From assembly GCF_000741715.1 (NCBI RefSeq), contig NZ_JGZN01000006.1, positions 1 through 64,000 of the forward strand: a stretch of 64,000 nt of DNA. The letters run 5' to 3'. The notes under the pieces are model-generated. The model saw only the letters and a list, made by a program, of their open reading frames with translations. It was not told the origin of the DNA and did no database searches. Source of the DNA: Bifidobacterium saguini DSM 23967. Lineage in GTDB: Bacteria; Actinomycetota; Actinomycetes; Actinomycetales; Bifidobacteriaceae. The position numbers and the translations under genes are program-made. Positions within the stretch are counted from its first letter, which is position 1; each line of letters starts with the position of its first letter. Below, in pieces: positions 9,552-17,357 of the stretch.

Positions 9552-9597
9552 AGCGGTGGAACATGTACAGTCAGAGAGGTGGAAGATGTGTGATCGC
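9552..9597 (+). repeat. Two further 23-bp iterons downstream of the ATPase gene
   Basis: Units start at 9552 and 9575 in the same orientation as the upstream array. The first matches upstream unit 2 almost exactly through GGTGGAAnATGTACAGTCAG. A 7-bp inverted repeat (CTGGAAC/GTTCCAG, 9530-9553) overlaps the first unit. The ATPase gene is therefore bracketed by direct copies. Confidence 0.8.
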
Positions 9598-9625
9598 TCT
9601 GACTGCACAACGATATGGGAAGCCA

Positions 9626-10624
9626 CTACCTCGCGCAGGCGGATTCGCTGAGGCGAGCGCCGCGGGCCCAGTCGGCGGCGCGCATGGCTTTCTTGCCCTG
9701 CGCCTTGACCTGAGTGAGTTCCAGTGCTGTGGTGCCGGTGCCGACCCAGACGTTCTTCTTACCGGCTTTGATTTCGCCGGGCTGCAAGTCGGTGGGGGTG
9801 TTCGGATGGGTACTATCAGCCAGCTGTGCGGTGAGCACATGCAGCGTGAGCGGCTGAGCGGCAGCCCCTACAGATTCGGTGTCTGCGGTTTCCGGCAAGC
9901 CTTCTGCATACAACTTGGTCCAAGCGCCGGGATGCGGGGTGCAGGCACGAATCTGACGGTCAATGGCCTCAGCCGAATCAGCCCAGTTGATGCGTGCGTC
10001 TTCCACGGTGATCTTGTGCGCGTATTCCAGGCCTTCGGCTGGCTGCGGTGTGAACGTGGCTGTGCCATCGCCAACAGCGGCTAGCGCATCCACATACATG
10101 GGTGCACCTTCCTCCGCCAAACGCTCAAGCAGTTCGCCGGAAGTCTCGCGTCCAGTAAGTGCCACTGTCATCGAGGCTACGATCGGGCCATCATCCAAGC
10201 CTTCGCCCACCTTGAACACATCGGCACCAGTGGTGGCGTCTCCTGCCCAGATGGCGCGCTGCGCCGGTGCAGCGCCACGCCACTTCGGCAGATTGGAGAA
10301 GTGCAGGTTGTACCAGCCCATCGGTACCGCATCAAGCACGTTCTTCGGCAGAATATTGCCATAGGCGATGACGGCGGCGATATCCGCGCCTAGAGCGTTC
10401 AACGCATCCAAGAACTCGGGGGAGCGCGGCTTGGAATCGATGATCGGCAGTCCTAATTCCAATGCCGTCGCCTTCACCGGGCTGGGCATCAGTTTGCGGC
10501 CACGACCGGTAGGCGCATCCGGGCGGGTAATCACACCCACCACGTTGAAGCGCGGGTCAGTGGCGAACGCCTTCAGCGAAGGCACGGCCACATCAGGGGT
10601 ACCTGCGAACACCAGTTTCAGCAT
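9626..10624 (-). CDS. fmt: Methionyl-tRNA formyltransferase
   Basis: Formylates the initiator Met-tRNA using 10-formyl-tetrahydrofolate. The 332-residue protein starts [20 protein letters not shown], has the [15 protein letters not shown] loop, and carries the catalytic Asn/His pair in [17 protein letters not shown] with the Asp in TTGADVF. The C-terminal tRNA-binding domain is present (GAGVVWV-like region replaced by [11 protein letters not shown]). Length is typical (310-330). An AAGGAGA ribosome-binding site fixes the ATG. It shares a strand with the HAD gene, priA and serB, but each gap holds a hairpin repeat, so operon structure is uncertain. The peptide deformylase gene often next to fmt is not seen here. 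Confidence 0.96.
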   Translation of the reverse strand: MLKLVFAGTPDVAVPSLKAFATDPRFNVVGVITRPDAPTGRGRKLMPSPVKATALELGLPIIDSKPRSPEFLDALNALGADIAAVIAYGNILPKNVLDAVPMGWYNLHFSNLPKWRGAAPAQRAIWAGDATTGADVFKVGEGLDDGPIVASMTVALTGRETSGELLERLAEEGAPMYVDALAAVGDGTATFTPQPAEGLEYAHKITVEDARINWADSAEAIDRQIRACTPHPGAWTKLYAEGLPETADTESVGAAAQPLTLHVLTAQLADSTHPNTPTDLQPGEIKAGKKNVWVGTGTTALELTQVKAQGKKAMRAADWARGARLSESACAR

Positions 10625-10672
10625 AAATCTCCTTACGATGCATGACGAATCATGCCATGATATCGCCGTATC

Positions 10673-10729
10673 GAGCTCCCCTTCAGTCAGCTTTGCTGAC
10701 AGCTCCCCTCACTCAGAGAGAGGGGAGCC
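10673..10729 (-). repeat. GGCTCCCC-type repeat, copy D
   Basis: Minus-strand copy with a longer first hairpin (GGCTCCCCTCTCTC..GAGGGGAGC), the TGTCAGC-AAA-GCTGAC hairpin, and CTGAAGGGGAGC at the end. It lies in the gap between the HAD gene and fmt, in the direction of their transcription. Confidence 0.75.
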
Positions 10730-10761
10730 AGAAGTCGGCGTTAATTCAACCTTATTGTGAT

Positions 10762-11466
10762 CTATTGAACAGCTGGAATGTTGACACCGTTGGCGATAAG
10801 CAGTTGACGAAGCTTCACCGGATCTTGGAAGCGCACGCCACGAATGCCCACGGCATTGGAGCCCACGATGTTCATAGCTTTATCGTCAATGAACACGGCA
10901 CCTTCTGCCTTGATGCCGAACTCCTTCAACGCAGCCTCATAAATCTCCTTATGCGGTTTGCGCAGCTTGACGAAACCAGAAACCAACTTGCCATCCAGCT
11001 GCTGCAGTATATCGCACTGTTCCTCAGCCACATGGAACAGACTGGCCTCCCAGTTGCTTAGGCCCCATACACCAATGCCGGCAGCCTTCAGATCATTGAC
11101 CAGCACGCGCGCGCCCGGCACAATACCGGTCAGTGAATCACGGAAGTTATCAATGTAGTACTGCAGAATATCCGCCCACTTATCGCCTTTATCCTTGCGC
11201 ATGATGGCGATGGCCTCGTCGGTACTCATGCCGCCATCCATCAGATCGTTGACATCATAGAAACCGGAAATATCGTTATCCAAGAATTCGTCGATGGTCT
11301 TCTGGCTATAGCGGGGGATGAGCACGGCTGCCGGATCCCAGTAAATCAGCACATTGCCGAAGTCGAAAATCACATTGGTAATTGGTTTGCCGGCATTGGC
11401 GGCTGCCTCGCCGTCCGCAACCAGCACGTCGTATTCCATATCCGGCTCTCCGGGCCAACCCTTCAT
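10762..11466 (-). CDS. HAD-superfamily hydrolase, YihX-like
   Basis: A 234-residue haloacid-dehalogenase fold protein. Motif I is VIFDFGNVLIYWDP, the DFGNVL form seen in YihX-like phosphatases; motif II is in GLSNW, motif III is the Lys in KLRKPHKEIYEAAL, and motif IV is VFIDDKAMN. It is expected to be a cytoplasmic phosphatase acting on a small phosphorylated metabolite, but the substrate cannot be told. A GGAAAGAGG site precedes the ATG. An internal Met nine codons later is an alternative start. Hairpin repeats lie on both sides of the gene. Confidence 0.85.
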   Translation of the reverse strand: MKGWPGEPDMEYDVLVADGEAAANAGKPITNVIFDFGNVLIYWDPAAVLIPRYSQKTIDEFLDNDISGFYDVNDLMDGGMSTDEAIAIMRKDKGDKWADILQYYIDNFRDSLTGIVPGARVLVNDLKAAGIGVWGLSNWEASLFHVAEEQCDILQQLDGKLVSGFVKLRKPHKEIYEAALKEFGIKAEGAVFIDDKAMNIVGSNAVGIRGVRFQDPVKLRQLLIANGVNIPAVQ

Positions 11467-11585
11467 TACAGCCTCTTTCCTGTAGTAGTGGATATGTATC
11501 AGATTCTATGGTTCCATGTGTAGGCGACTGCTGCGCCATAAATCAAGGCTCTATTAAACCAAAATTGACATGCCCCCTTAATTTT

Positions 11586-11634
11586 GGCTCCCCTTGTCAG
11601 GGGAGCTGGCGGCGAAGCCGACTGAGGGGTAGTT
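11586..11634 (+). repeat. GGCTCCCC-type repeat, copy E
   Basis: Textbook copy: GGCTCCCCTTGTCAGGGGAGC, GGCGGC-GAA-GCCGAC, CTGAGGGGTAGTT. It lies in the gap between priA and the HAD gene but is oriented against their transcription. Confidence 0.8.
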
Positions 11635-11668
11635 CTCCGGAGTCGTGTCAATCTTGGTTTACCAGAAC

Positions 11669-13888
11669 CTAAATCAAATCCTTTGGATCGACTCGGAACC
11701 GCAATTCGCCCGGTTCACGCGCCGCCACATGGCGGGCCGTTTCCTGCTGCAAGCGTTCGGCAAGTTCAGCACGCTCGGTTTGCGGCACACGCACCACAGC
11801 TTTCACACGATCGGCTGTGGCCTCCAATTCGCGAGCATCCACAGTTTCCGGCTGGGGAATAGGAACCGGACCCAACATGCCAGGCAGTTCACCGCATACA
11901 GCCCAGTCGCCACTGAGCGCACCGATACGTTGCATCAGCGTCATCACAGCATCACGCCGGCCCCATATGCAAGCCGCTGCCACAGCAGGTGGCATGCCGG
12001 TTTCCACGCGCTCCTCCATATCTTTGGCGGCAAGAATGCGTGAATCCCACACCATCAACGATTGCGCTATCGCAGGATCCGTTTCACCCAGAATCAGCGC
12101 TTGACCCTCACGAGACCTCGGTGCGCACAGCGAAACCGCACGCATCCATGCGGTCAGCGTATCCAAGCGGGCATCCACGCCCAAAGCATACAGACTCGTC
12201 CACGCGTCGAGAATCGCCACGGCACGATATTCGCGCCCCGCCGCACCCTGTGAAGCTTCTACCGGGCGCACGCGTGGCTCGAATCCGGGCGTGGCAATAA
12301 CAATCATCGGCTTGAACGGCACATCCGCCACCAGGCCTCGCGCTTTGCTAGACACCACCACCGGAACACCGCGGAACAGGCCGGCGAGCTCCTGCGCGGT
12401 GCCAGCCGCGCCCACCCGCACCACCCGCATACGCTCATGCTTGCAGGCCGGGCACTCCCAATTCAGCGTCGGAGCACCGCACCAACGGCATCGCGGTGTG
12501 CTATCCGACCGATCTGACGGTAATTGCAATGGTCCGGCACATTTCGGGCACCGAGCTTGCCGGTGGCATTTCGCGCAACTTAAGGTCTCGCTCATGCTGT
12601 CCTGCGGAATGGAAAGCAGCACGGGGCCGCTTTCCAAAGCCTTGCTGAGCACACGTACGGCAGTATGCGGCACGCGTGCCCCGATAGTGGGATCAGCAAG
12701 TCGAGTCAATTCCTCACGATTCAGCCAACGTACCCACGGCGTCGAATCCTTCAGCGGAGAGGCCAATGGATGAACCGCCGTGGAAAATCCGCTCACTGGG
12801 GTCTCCACTGTATCCGGCCCGGTATTTTCCCAGTGGCTTTGCGGTGTACGAGCATTGGCCATAGCCACAAATACGCCACCATGAGCCTTGGCTCGCAATC
12901 GCATCACACCACGAGCCTGCGGATATGGCATCATGCCATCCATGTTCTGATAGGCGGCATCCTCAAGAATCGCAAACAGTGCAGGTCCTTCAACCGGCGC
13001 ATACGCTACGGCGCGTGTACCAATCACCACTTTCACCTGGCCCAATGCCACCGCCAGATAGGTACGGTATCGATCGGCGGCGGGCATGGCCTCAGCGTTA
13101 AGCACGGCTACATCGCCCACCCAGCCGCCGTTTGCGGCCGGGGCAAACGGCATCAAACCATAATTGCGCAGCACGGTAAGCAGATCGTTCACTTCCCGCA
13201 TGGTCGGTAACTCCACGACGGCGCACTTGCCTGCGTTCAATGCCGTGGCCACCATCCACGCCATATCCTTCTGCCATTCCTGTGCGCCGGGCATCAGATC
13301 AAACACGAACGATTGGAATCGATTGCCGATAAGCGATTCCTGCAGCACATGGGCGTCACCATAATAAGTGCTAATTCGCTTGTACCCCTGTTCAGCACCT
13401 TTGGCAACCTGCGGGCCGAGTTGACGAGTGAACGATGCCGCTAGCCGTTGTTCCGCCTCGACTTTGGCCACGCGCGGAGGAACGGCGAAACGTAGAATAT
13501 TCGCACGAGTGCCGCCGTATGCCTTGGCGATAAGCGCAATATCTTCCCGCATTGAAGCAGGAACCAGCACATCCGGGCTCATCACACGTTCCAGATAGCG
13601 CAGAGAAGAACGCGGTGTAGCGCTGGTGGCCACACGGTCCCAGATAATGCCATTGACGCGTTGCCCGCCGAACCGTACGCGAACCAGCACGCCGGGTTGC
13701 GCGGCATCACTGTCTTTCTCATCAATGAGGTAATCGAACGTCTGCCCTAAATGCAGAGCCTGCACTTCCAACACCACCTGGGCAATGGGATTATGTTCGG
13801 CAGGCGTATGCTCCGCGGGCGCACGTTTGCGGCGTTTGCGTGGGGCAAGCCCCGCAAACGCCAACTGTTCAGCACCCTCAAAAGTCAT
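11669..13888 (-). CDS. priA: Probable primosomal protein N' (PriA-like, helicase motifs degenerate)
   Basis: PriA restarts stalled replication forks. This 739-residue protein has the N-terminal DNA-binding domain (VQALHLGQTFDYLID, VRVRFGGQRVNGIIW) and eight zinc-binding cysteines in two clusters (CAKCHRQARCPKC, then CRWCGAP and CPAC). The helicase core has lost its ATP-binding residues: NAGKCAVVELPT replaces a P-loop and FAILEDAAYQ replaces the DEEH box. This is typical of actinobacterial PriA. The frame is open 21 codons further upstream, but MTFEGAEQLAF lies exactly 6 nt after a TATAGT -10 box, so a leaderless start there is preferred. Confidence 0.87.
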   Translation of the reverse strand: MTFEGAEQLAFAGLAPRKRRKRAPAEHTPAEHNPIAQVVLEVQALHLGQTFDYLIDEKDSDAAQPGVLVRVRFGGQRVNGIIWDRVATSATPRSSLRYLERVMSPDVLVPASMREDIALIAKAYGGTRANILRFAVPPRVAKVEAEQRLAASFTRQLGPQVAKGAEQGYKRISTYYGDAHVLQESLIGNRFQSFVFDLMPGAQEWQKDMAWMVATALNAGKCAVVELPTMREVNDLLTVLRNYGLMPFAPAANGGWVGDVAVLNAEAMPAADRYRTYLAVALGQVKVVIGTRAVAYAPVEGPALFAILEDAAYQNMDGMMPYPQARGVMRLRAKAHGGVFVAMANARTPQSHWENTGPDTVETPVSGFSTAVHPLASPLKDSTPWVRWLNREELTRLADPTIGARVPHTAVRVLSKALESGPVLLSIPQDSMSETLSCAKCHRQARCPKCAGPLQLPSDRSDSTPRCRWCGAPTLNWECPACKHERMRVVRVGAAGTAQELAGLFRGVPVVVSSKARGLVADVPFKPMIVIATPGFEPRVRPVEASQGAAGREYRAVAILDAWTSLYALGVDARLDTLTAWMRAVSLCAPRSREGQALILGETDPAIAQSLMVWDSRILAAKDMEERVETGMPPAVAAACIWGRRDAVMTLMQRIGALSGDWAVCGELPGMLGPVPIPQPETVDARELEATADRVKAVVRVPQTERAELAERLQQETARHVAAREPGELRFRVDPKDLI

Positions 13889-13967
13889 GGCACCACTATA
13901 AGCGGGGATTCGTGTCAGGGAAAATATTTTCCTTGAGATAAGCAAGCTCATGAAAGCCGCCGCAATG

Positions 13968-14015
13968 ACTACCCCTCAGTCGGCATTGCCGACAGCTCCC
14001 CTGACAAGGGGAGCC
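13968..14015 (-). repeat. GGCTCCCC-type repeat, copy F
   Basis: Minus-strand full copy (GGCTCCCCTTGTCAGGGGAGC, TGTCGGC-AAT-GCCGAC, CTGAGGGGTAGT), between serB and priA and in their direction of transcription. It is nearly identical to copy E in inverted orientation. Confidence 0.8.
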
Positions 14016-14026
14016 ATAAGTGAGGA

Positions 14027-14743
14027 CTACCTCAGGTAGTCGAGTACTAGACGCAAATCGCGCGTATTGATGGCCTCATCGGCGGCAAGCTGCGTTTTCG
14101 GCTTAGCACAGAACGCCAAGCCAAGCCCCGCAGCCTGAATCATCGGAATATCATTCGCACCATCGCCAACAGCCACCGTCTGGCTCATCGGCACACCAAG
14201 ACGCTCAGCCCAAGCCTTCAGCGCGTGCAGTTTAACGGTTTTGCAGACAATCTCACCGAGCACATTGCCGGTAAGCTGACCGTCCGCAGTTTCCAGACGA
14301 TTCGCAATCCACAAATCAATATTGCCTTCAGCGGCAAGCCTATCCACAACCTCATGGAAGCCACCAGACACCACGCCGACCTTCCAACCATGCGCATGCA
14401 ACGTGTCAATCAATTCCAGAGCACCATTAGTGAAGTGCAGCTTATCGTGCACAGTGTCGAACACCGAAACCGGAAGCCCCTTCAGCAATGCCACTCGGGC
14501 GCGCAAAGCATCACAGAACTCCAGCTCGCCGCGCATGGCGCGCTCGGTCACTTCAGAGATTTCCTCGCCCTTACCGGCTGCCTCGCCCAACTCATCGATG
14601 ACCTCTTCATCAATCAGCGTGGAATCCACATCCATTACCAGCAGACCTGGCTTGCTCAACGTAGGGCACGCGAAATCCATCGAGACATCCCCAGCCTCAG
14701 TCTCATCGGACTTGTTAACAAAGTGCACATCTTCTGCAGTCAT
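14027..14743 (-). CDS. serB: Phosphoserine phosphatase
   Basis: Removes phosphate from phosphoserine in the last step of serine biosynthesis. The 238-residue HAD protein has motif I VMDVDSTLI, the selectivity segment EEVIDELGEAAGKGEE, MRGELEFCDALRARVALLKGL, motif II VVSGGFHEVVD, and motif III/IV AVGDGANDIPMIQAAGLGLAF, all diagnostic of SerB. It lacks the N-terminal ACT domains found in some actinobacterial versions and has a short leader of about 30 residues instead. It is divergent from the DedA gene, with only 38 bases between the two starts. Confidence 0.93.
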   Translation of the reverse strand: MTAEDVHFVNKSDETEAGDVSMDFACPTLSKPGLLVMDVDSTLIDEEVIDELGEAAGKGEEISEVTERAMRGELEFCDALRARVALLKGLPVSVFDTVHDKLHFTNGALELIDTLHAHGWKVGVVSGGFHEVVDRLAAEGNIDLWIANRLETADGQLTGNVLGEIVCKTVKLHALKAWAERLGVPMSQTVAVGDGANDIPMIQAAGLGLAFCAKPKTQLAADEAINTRDLRLVLDYLR

Positions 14744-14781
14744 GCCTTAGATTGTCGAAAAACCTTGGGACAATACCCGCT

Positions 14782-15477
14782 ATGAGTTTTTCCCCTGAGC
14801 TTGTCGTCGCTCTCGCGGCAGACCCCACCCCCATCTGTACTGCATCCGATGGCGGATTGATCGGTGCTATCACTGAATGGCTTATCGCCGTAATGGAAAC
14901 CATTGGTGGTGTTGGTGTGGCGCTTGCCATCGCCCTCGAATCCGTGTTCCCGCCTATTCCTTCCGAAGTGATTCTGCCACTCGCCGGTTTCACGGCAGCA
15001 CGTGGAACCTTGAGCTTGCCCGGTGCGATTATCTGGGCAACCATCGGATCCGTGCTCGGTGCATGGGTGCTGTATGGCATTGCCCGCTGGGTTGGACTGC
15101 ATCGCATCAATCGCGCCGCCGACAAGATTCCCGGCGTTAGTCGCAATGATGTGAGCAAAGCAAATGACTGGTTCACCAAATACGGCACATGGTCGGTATT
15201 GATTGGCCGTGTGATTCCCGTGGTGCGCTCGCTGATTTCGATTCCCGCTGGATTCAATCGCATGAACTTCCTGCAATTCACCGGTTGGACGTTGCTTGGC
15301 TCCGCCATCTGGAACACGATTCTGGTGTCCGCCGGATACCTGTTGGGCGACCAATGGTGTTCGATTCAAGGTGCGCTTGGCATGTTCGAAGATGTGGTTA
15401 TCGCCGCGGTGATTGTGGTCATCGTTTGGTTCATTGCGCGCAAAGTGCGTAGTGTGGTGCGTAGCCGGAAACAATAA
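14782..15477 (+). CDS. DedA-family membrane protein
   Basis: A 231-residue integral membrane protein with the DedA/SNARE-associated signature: LESVFPPIPSEVILPLAGFTA near residue 55 and the GRVIPVVRSLISIPAGFNRM segment with the conserved Arg residues near residue 145. The family is linked to lipid scrambling and membrane homeostasis. Translation could start 10 codons upstream; MSFSPELVV is chosen because upstream residues are not family-like and would cut into the divergent promoter with serB. The C terminus is basic (RKVRSVVRSRKQ), as expected inside the cell. It ends 48 bases before arc. Confidence 0.87.
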   Translation: MSFSPELVVALAADPTPICTASDGGLIGAITEWLIAVMETIGGVGVALAIALESVFPPIPSEVILPLAGFTAARGTLSLPGAIIWATIGSVLGAWVLYGIARWVGLHRINRAADKIPGVSRNDVSKANDWFTKYGTWSVLIGRVIPVVRSLISIPAGFNRMNFLQFTGWTLLGSAIWNTILVSAGYLLGDQWCSIQGALGMFEDVVIAAVIVVIVWFIARKVRSVVRSRKQ

Positions 15478-15525
15478 TAAGCTGAGCCGCACGGAGCATT
15501 GTGCGCGTGCAATCAAGGAAGTCGA

Positions 15526-17091
15526 ATGAGCGAAGCAGAAGATCTTGCCGCATTGAATGATCGGTTGATGGCGCGTAATCATGCGCTCGCCGAAGCGTTG
15601 TCTCGCGCGGGCAAGGAACTGACCAAAGCCAAATCACAGTTGGCGCAATTGGCTCAGCCGCCGCTGACTTTCGCCACAATGGTCAAGGTTGATTCCTCAC
15701 ATATCGATGCCGATGGCGTACAGCATGCCTCAGCGGAAGTGATTGCCGGCACACGCCGCATGGTGGTGCCGGTTGCCGCCAACGTGAATGCGGCTCGACT
15801 GACTTCTGGTGCCACGGTGATGCTGAACGAGAAGCTGGTGCTGGTCGAACAACGAGACAACGATACCGTTGGTCAGATTCGCACGGTCAAGGAATCGCTT
15901 GATGACGGGCGTTTGGTAGTAGCCGATGCTTCCGGCAACCCTACCTTGATTCGTAGGGCGGGAGCGTTGGCGCACGCGACCATCAATCAAGGTGATCGGT
16001 TGATTGTGGACTCATCCGTGCGCTTGGCCTTGGAAGTGCTGCCGGTGGAAGGCGATAAGGATCTGGTACTGGAGGAGACCCCGGATGTCAGCTTCGCGGA
16101 TATCGGTGGTCTTGATGCTGAAATCAGTCGTATTCGCGATGCCGTGCAGCTGCCATTCCAGCATCGTGCTCTGTTCGAGCGTTACGATTTAAAGCCGCCG
16201 AAGGGCGTGCTGCTGTATGGTCCGCCTGGCAATGGCAAGACGATGATTGCCAAAGCCGTGGCCAATGCGCTGTGCGAAGGCGGATACGATATGGATGGCG
16301 ACGGTACGGTAGATGACACCGAACGTATGGTCAAAGGCGTATTCCTTTCCGTCAAGGGTCCGGAACTGCTCAACAAATACGTGGGCGAATCCGAGCGTTT
16401 GATTCGGTTGATTTTCCAACGTGCCCGCGAACGTGCCGCCGAAGGCCGGCCAGTGGTGGTGTTCATCGATGAGATGGACTCGCTGCTGCGTACCCGCGGT
16501 TCCGGCGTCTCCTCGGATGTGGAGACCACGATTGTGCCACAATTCCTTTCCGAACTCGACGGTGTGGAATCGTTGGATAATGTGATGGTGATTGGCGCTT
16601 CCAATCGTGTGGACATGATTGACCCGGCCGTGCTGCGTCCTGGACGACTCGATGTGAAAATCCGCGTTGGCAGACCTCAGAGGGATCAAGCCGTGGCCAT
16701 TGTCGGCCATTACCTGACCGACGATCTGCCGTTGGAATCCGGTGTGGATGCTCATGCGCTTTCCGCGGTATTGGTGCGTGACATTTACGAGACTTCGGAA
16801 CGTCGGCATATTTGCGATGTGCAAGGTGAATCCGGCCAGTGGTCCGCATTGTTCCTAGCCGATGTGGTCTCTGGCGCAATGCTGAAAAACATTGTGGACC
16901 GAGCCAAAACACGTGCCGTCAAACAGTCGATTGAATCCGGCGAAGATGTGGCGTTGACCATACCGTTGCTGGCCGCAGCCGTGGAAGACGAATTCCAGGA
17001 GACTCGGGACTCTATGGCGGATGTGGATCCTGAACAATGGTCCCGTATCAACGGCATGGACCCAGTTCGCCGTATTCGCGCGGTGTCGTGA
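15526..17091 (+). CDS. arc: ARC/Mpa proteasome-type AAA ATPase
   Basis: Hexameric unfoldase that recognises pupylated proteins. The 521-residue chain has an N-terminal coiled coil (residues 4-45), two OB-like domains (50-180), then the AAA module with Walker A GPPGNGKT at about 232-239, Walker B VVVFIDEMD near 311-319, and LRPGRLDVKIRVGRP. ATG follows an AAGGAA site. The C terminus is PVRRIRAVS. The Gln-Tyr-Leu tail by which Mpa docks on the 20S proteasome is absent, so ARC here probably works without a 20S core or with another partner. The dop, pup and pafA genes follow. Confidence 0.93.
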   Translation: MSEAEDLAALNDRLMARNHALAEALSRAGKELTKAKSQLAQLAQPPLTFATMVKVDSSHIDADGVQHASAEVIAGTRRMVVPVAANVNAARLTSGATVMLNEKLVLVEQRDNDTVGQIRTVKESLDDGRLVVADASGNPTLIRRAGALAHATINQGDRLIVDSSVRLALEVLPVEGDKDLVLEETPDVSFADIGGLDAEISRIRDAVQLPFQHRALFERYDLKPPKGVLLYGPPGNGKTMIAKAVANALCEGGYDMDGDGTVDDTERMVKGVFLSVKGPELLNKYVGESERLIRLIFQRARERAAEGRPVVVFIDEMDSLLRTRGSGVSSDVETTIVPQFLSELDGVESLDNVMVIGASNRVDMIDPAVLRPGRLDVKIRVGRPQRDQAVAIVGHYLTDDLPLESGVDAHALSAVLVRDIYETSERRHICDVQGESGQWSALFLADVVSGAMLKNIVDRAKTRAVKQSIESGEDVALTIPLLAAAVEDEFQETRDSMADVDPEQWSRINGMDPVRRIRAVS

Positions 17092-17120
17092 TGTTTAATC
17101 ATGTCCCTACCGCCACTTCA

Positions 17121-17264
17121 CTGTAGGGTTTTCTACATTGACTGTAGGATTCCTAACATTGACTGTAGGATTCCTAACACTGACTGTAGGTTTTTGAACG
17201 TATTTTGTAGAAAAACCTACAGTCAATGTGGGAAAACCTACAGCGGATGTAGAAAAACCTACAG
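17121..17264. repeat. 21-bp iteron array, direct then inverted, between arc and dop
   Basis: Units start at 17121, 17142 and 17163 (CTGTAGGATTCCTAACATTGA type, cut here to its 5' core CTGTAGG), with a half unit at 17184. Then inverted units end at 17222, 17243 and 17264 (each ending CCTACAG). Spacing is exactly 21 bp on both sides. The centre is a 12-bp stem CTGTAGGTTTTT with its complement and a 15-nt loop. Each unit also contains a short TGTAG/CTACA-type dyad. It occupies most of the 266-bp gap; no gene is supported there. Confidence 0.85.
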
Positions 17265-17357
17265 TCGGTGGGAGAAATCGTCGGGACGGGATAAGGAACG
17301 GGGGCTTCGCCATCCTATGGTTTCGCGACGATGGGGAGCACGGAGTTAGGAGTATGT

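Noticed and set aside
9491-10084. A 197-codon plus-strand frame antisense to fmt
   Set aside because: It overlaps the fmt coding region with its motifs and has no family features.
17101-17349. Small open frames on both strands with repeating peptides across the 21-bp array
   Set aside because: A 21-bp period automatically gives seven-residue repeats in every frame. No ribosome-binding site and no family match; the DNA repeat is the better explanation.
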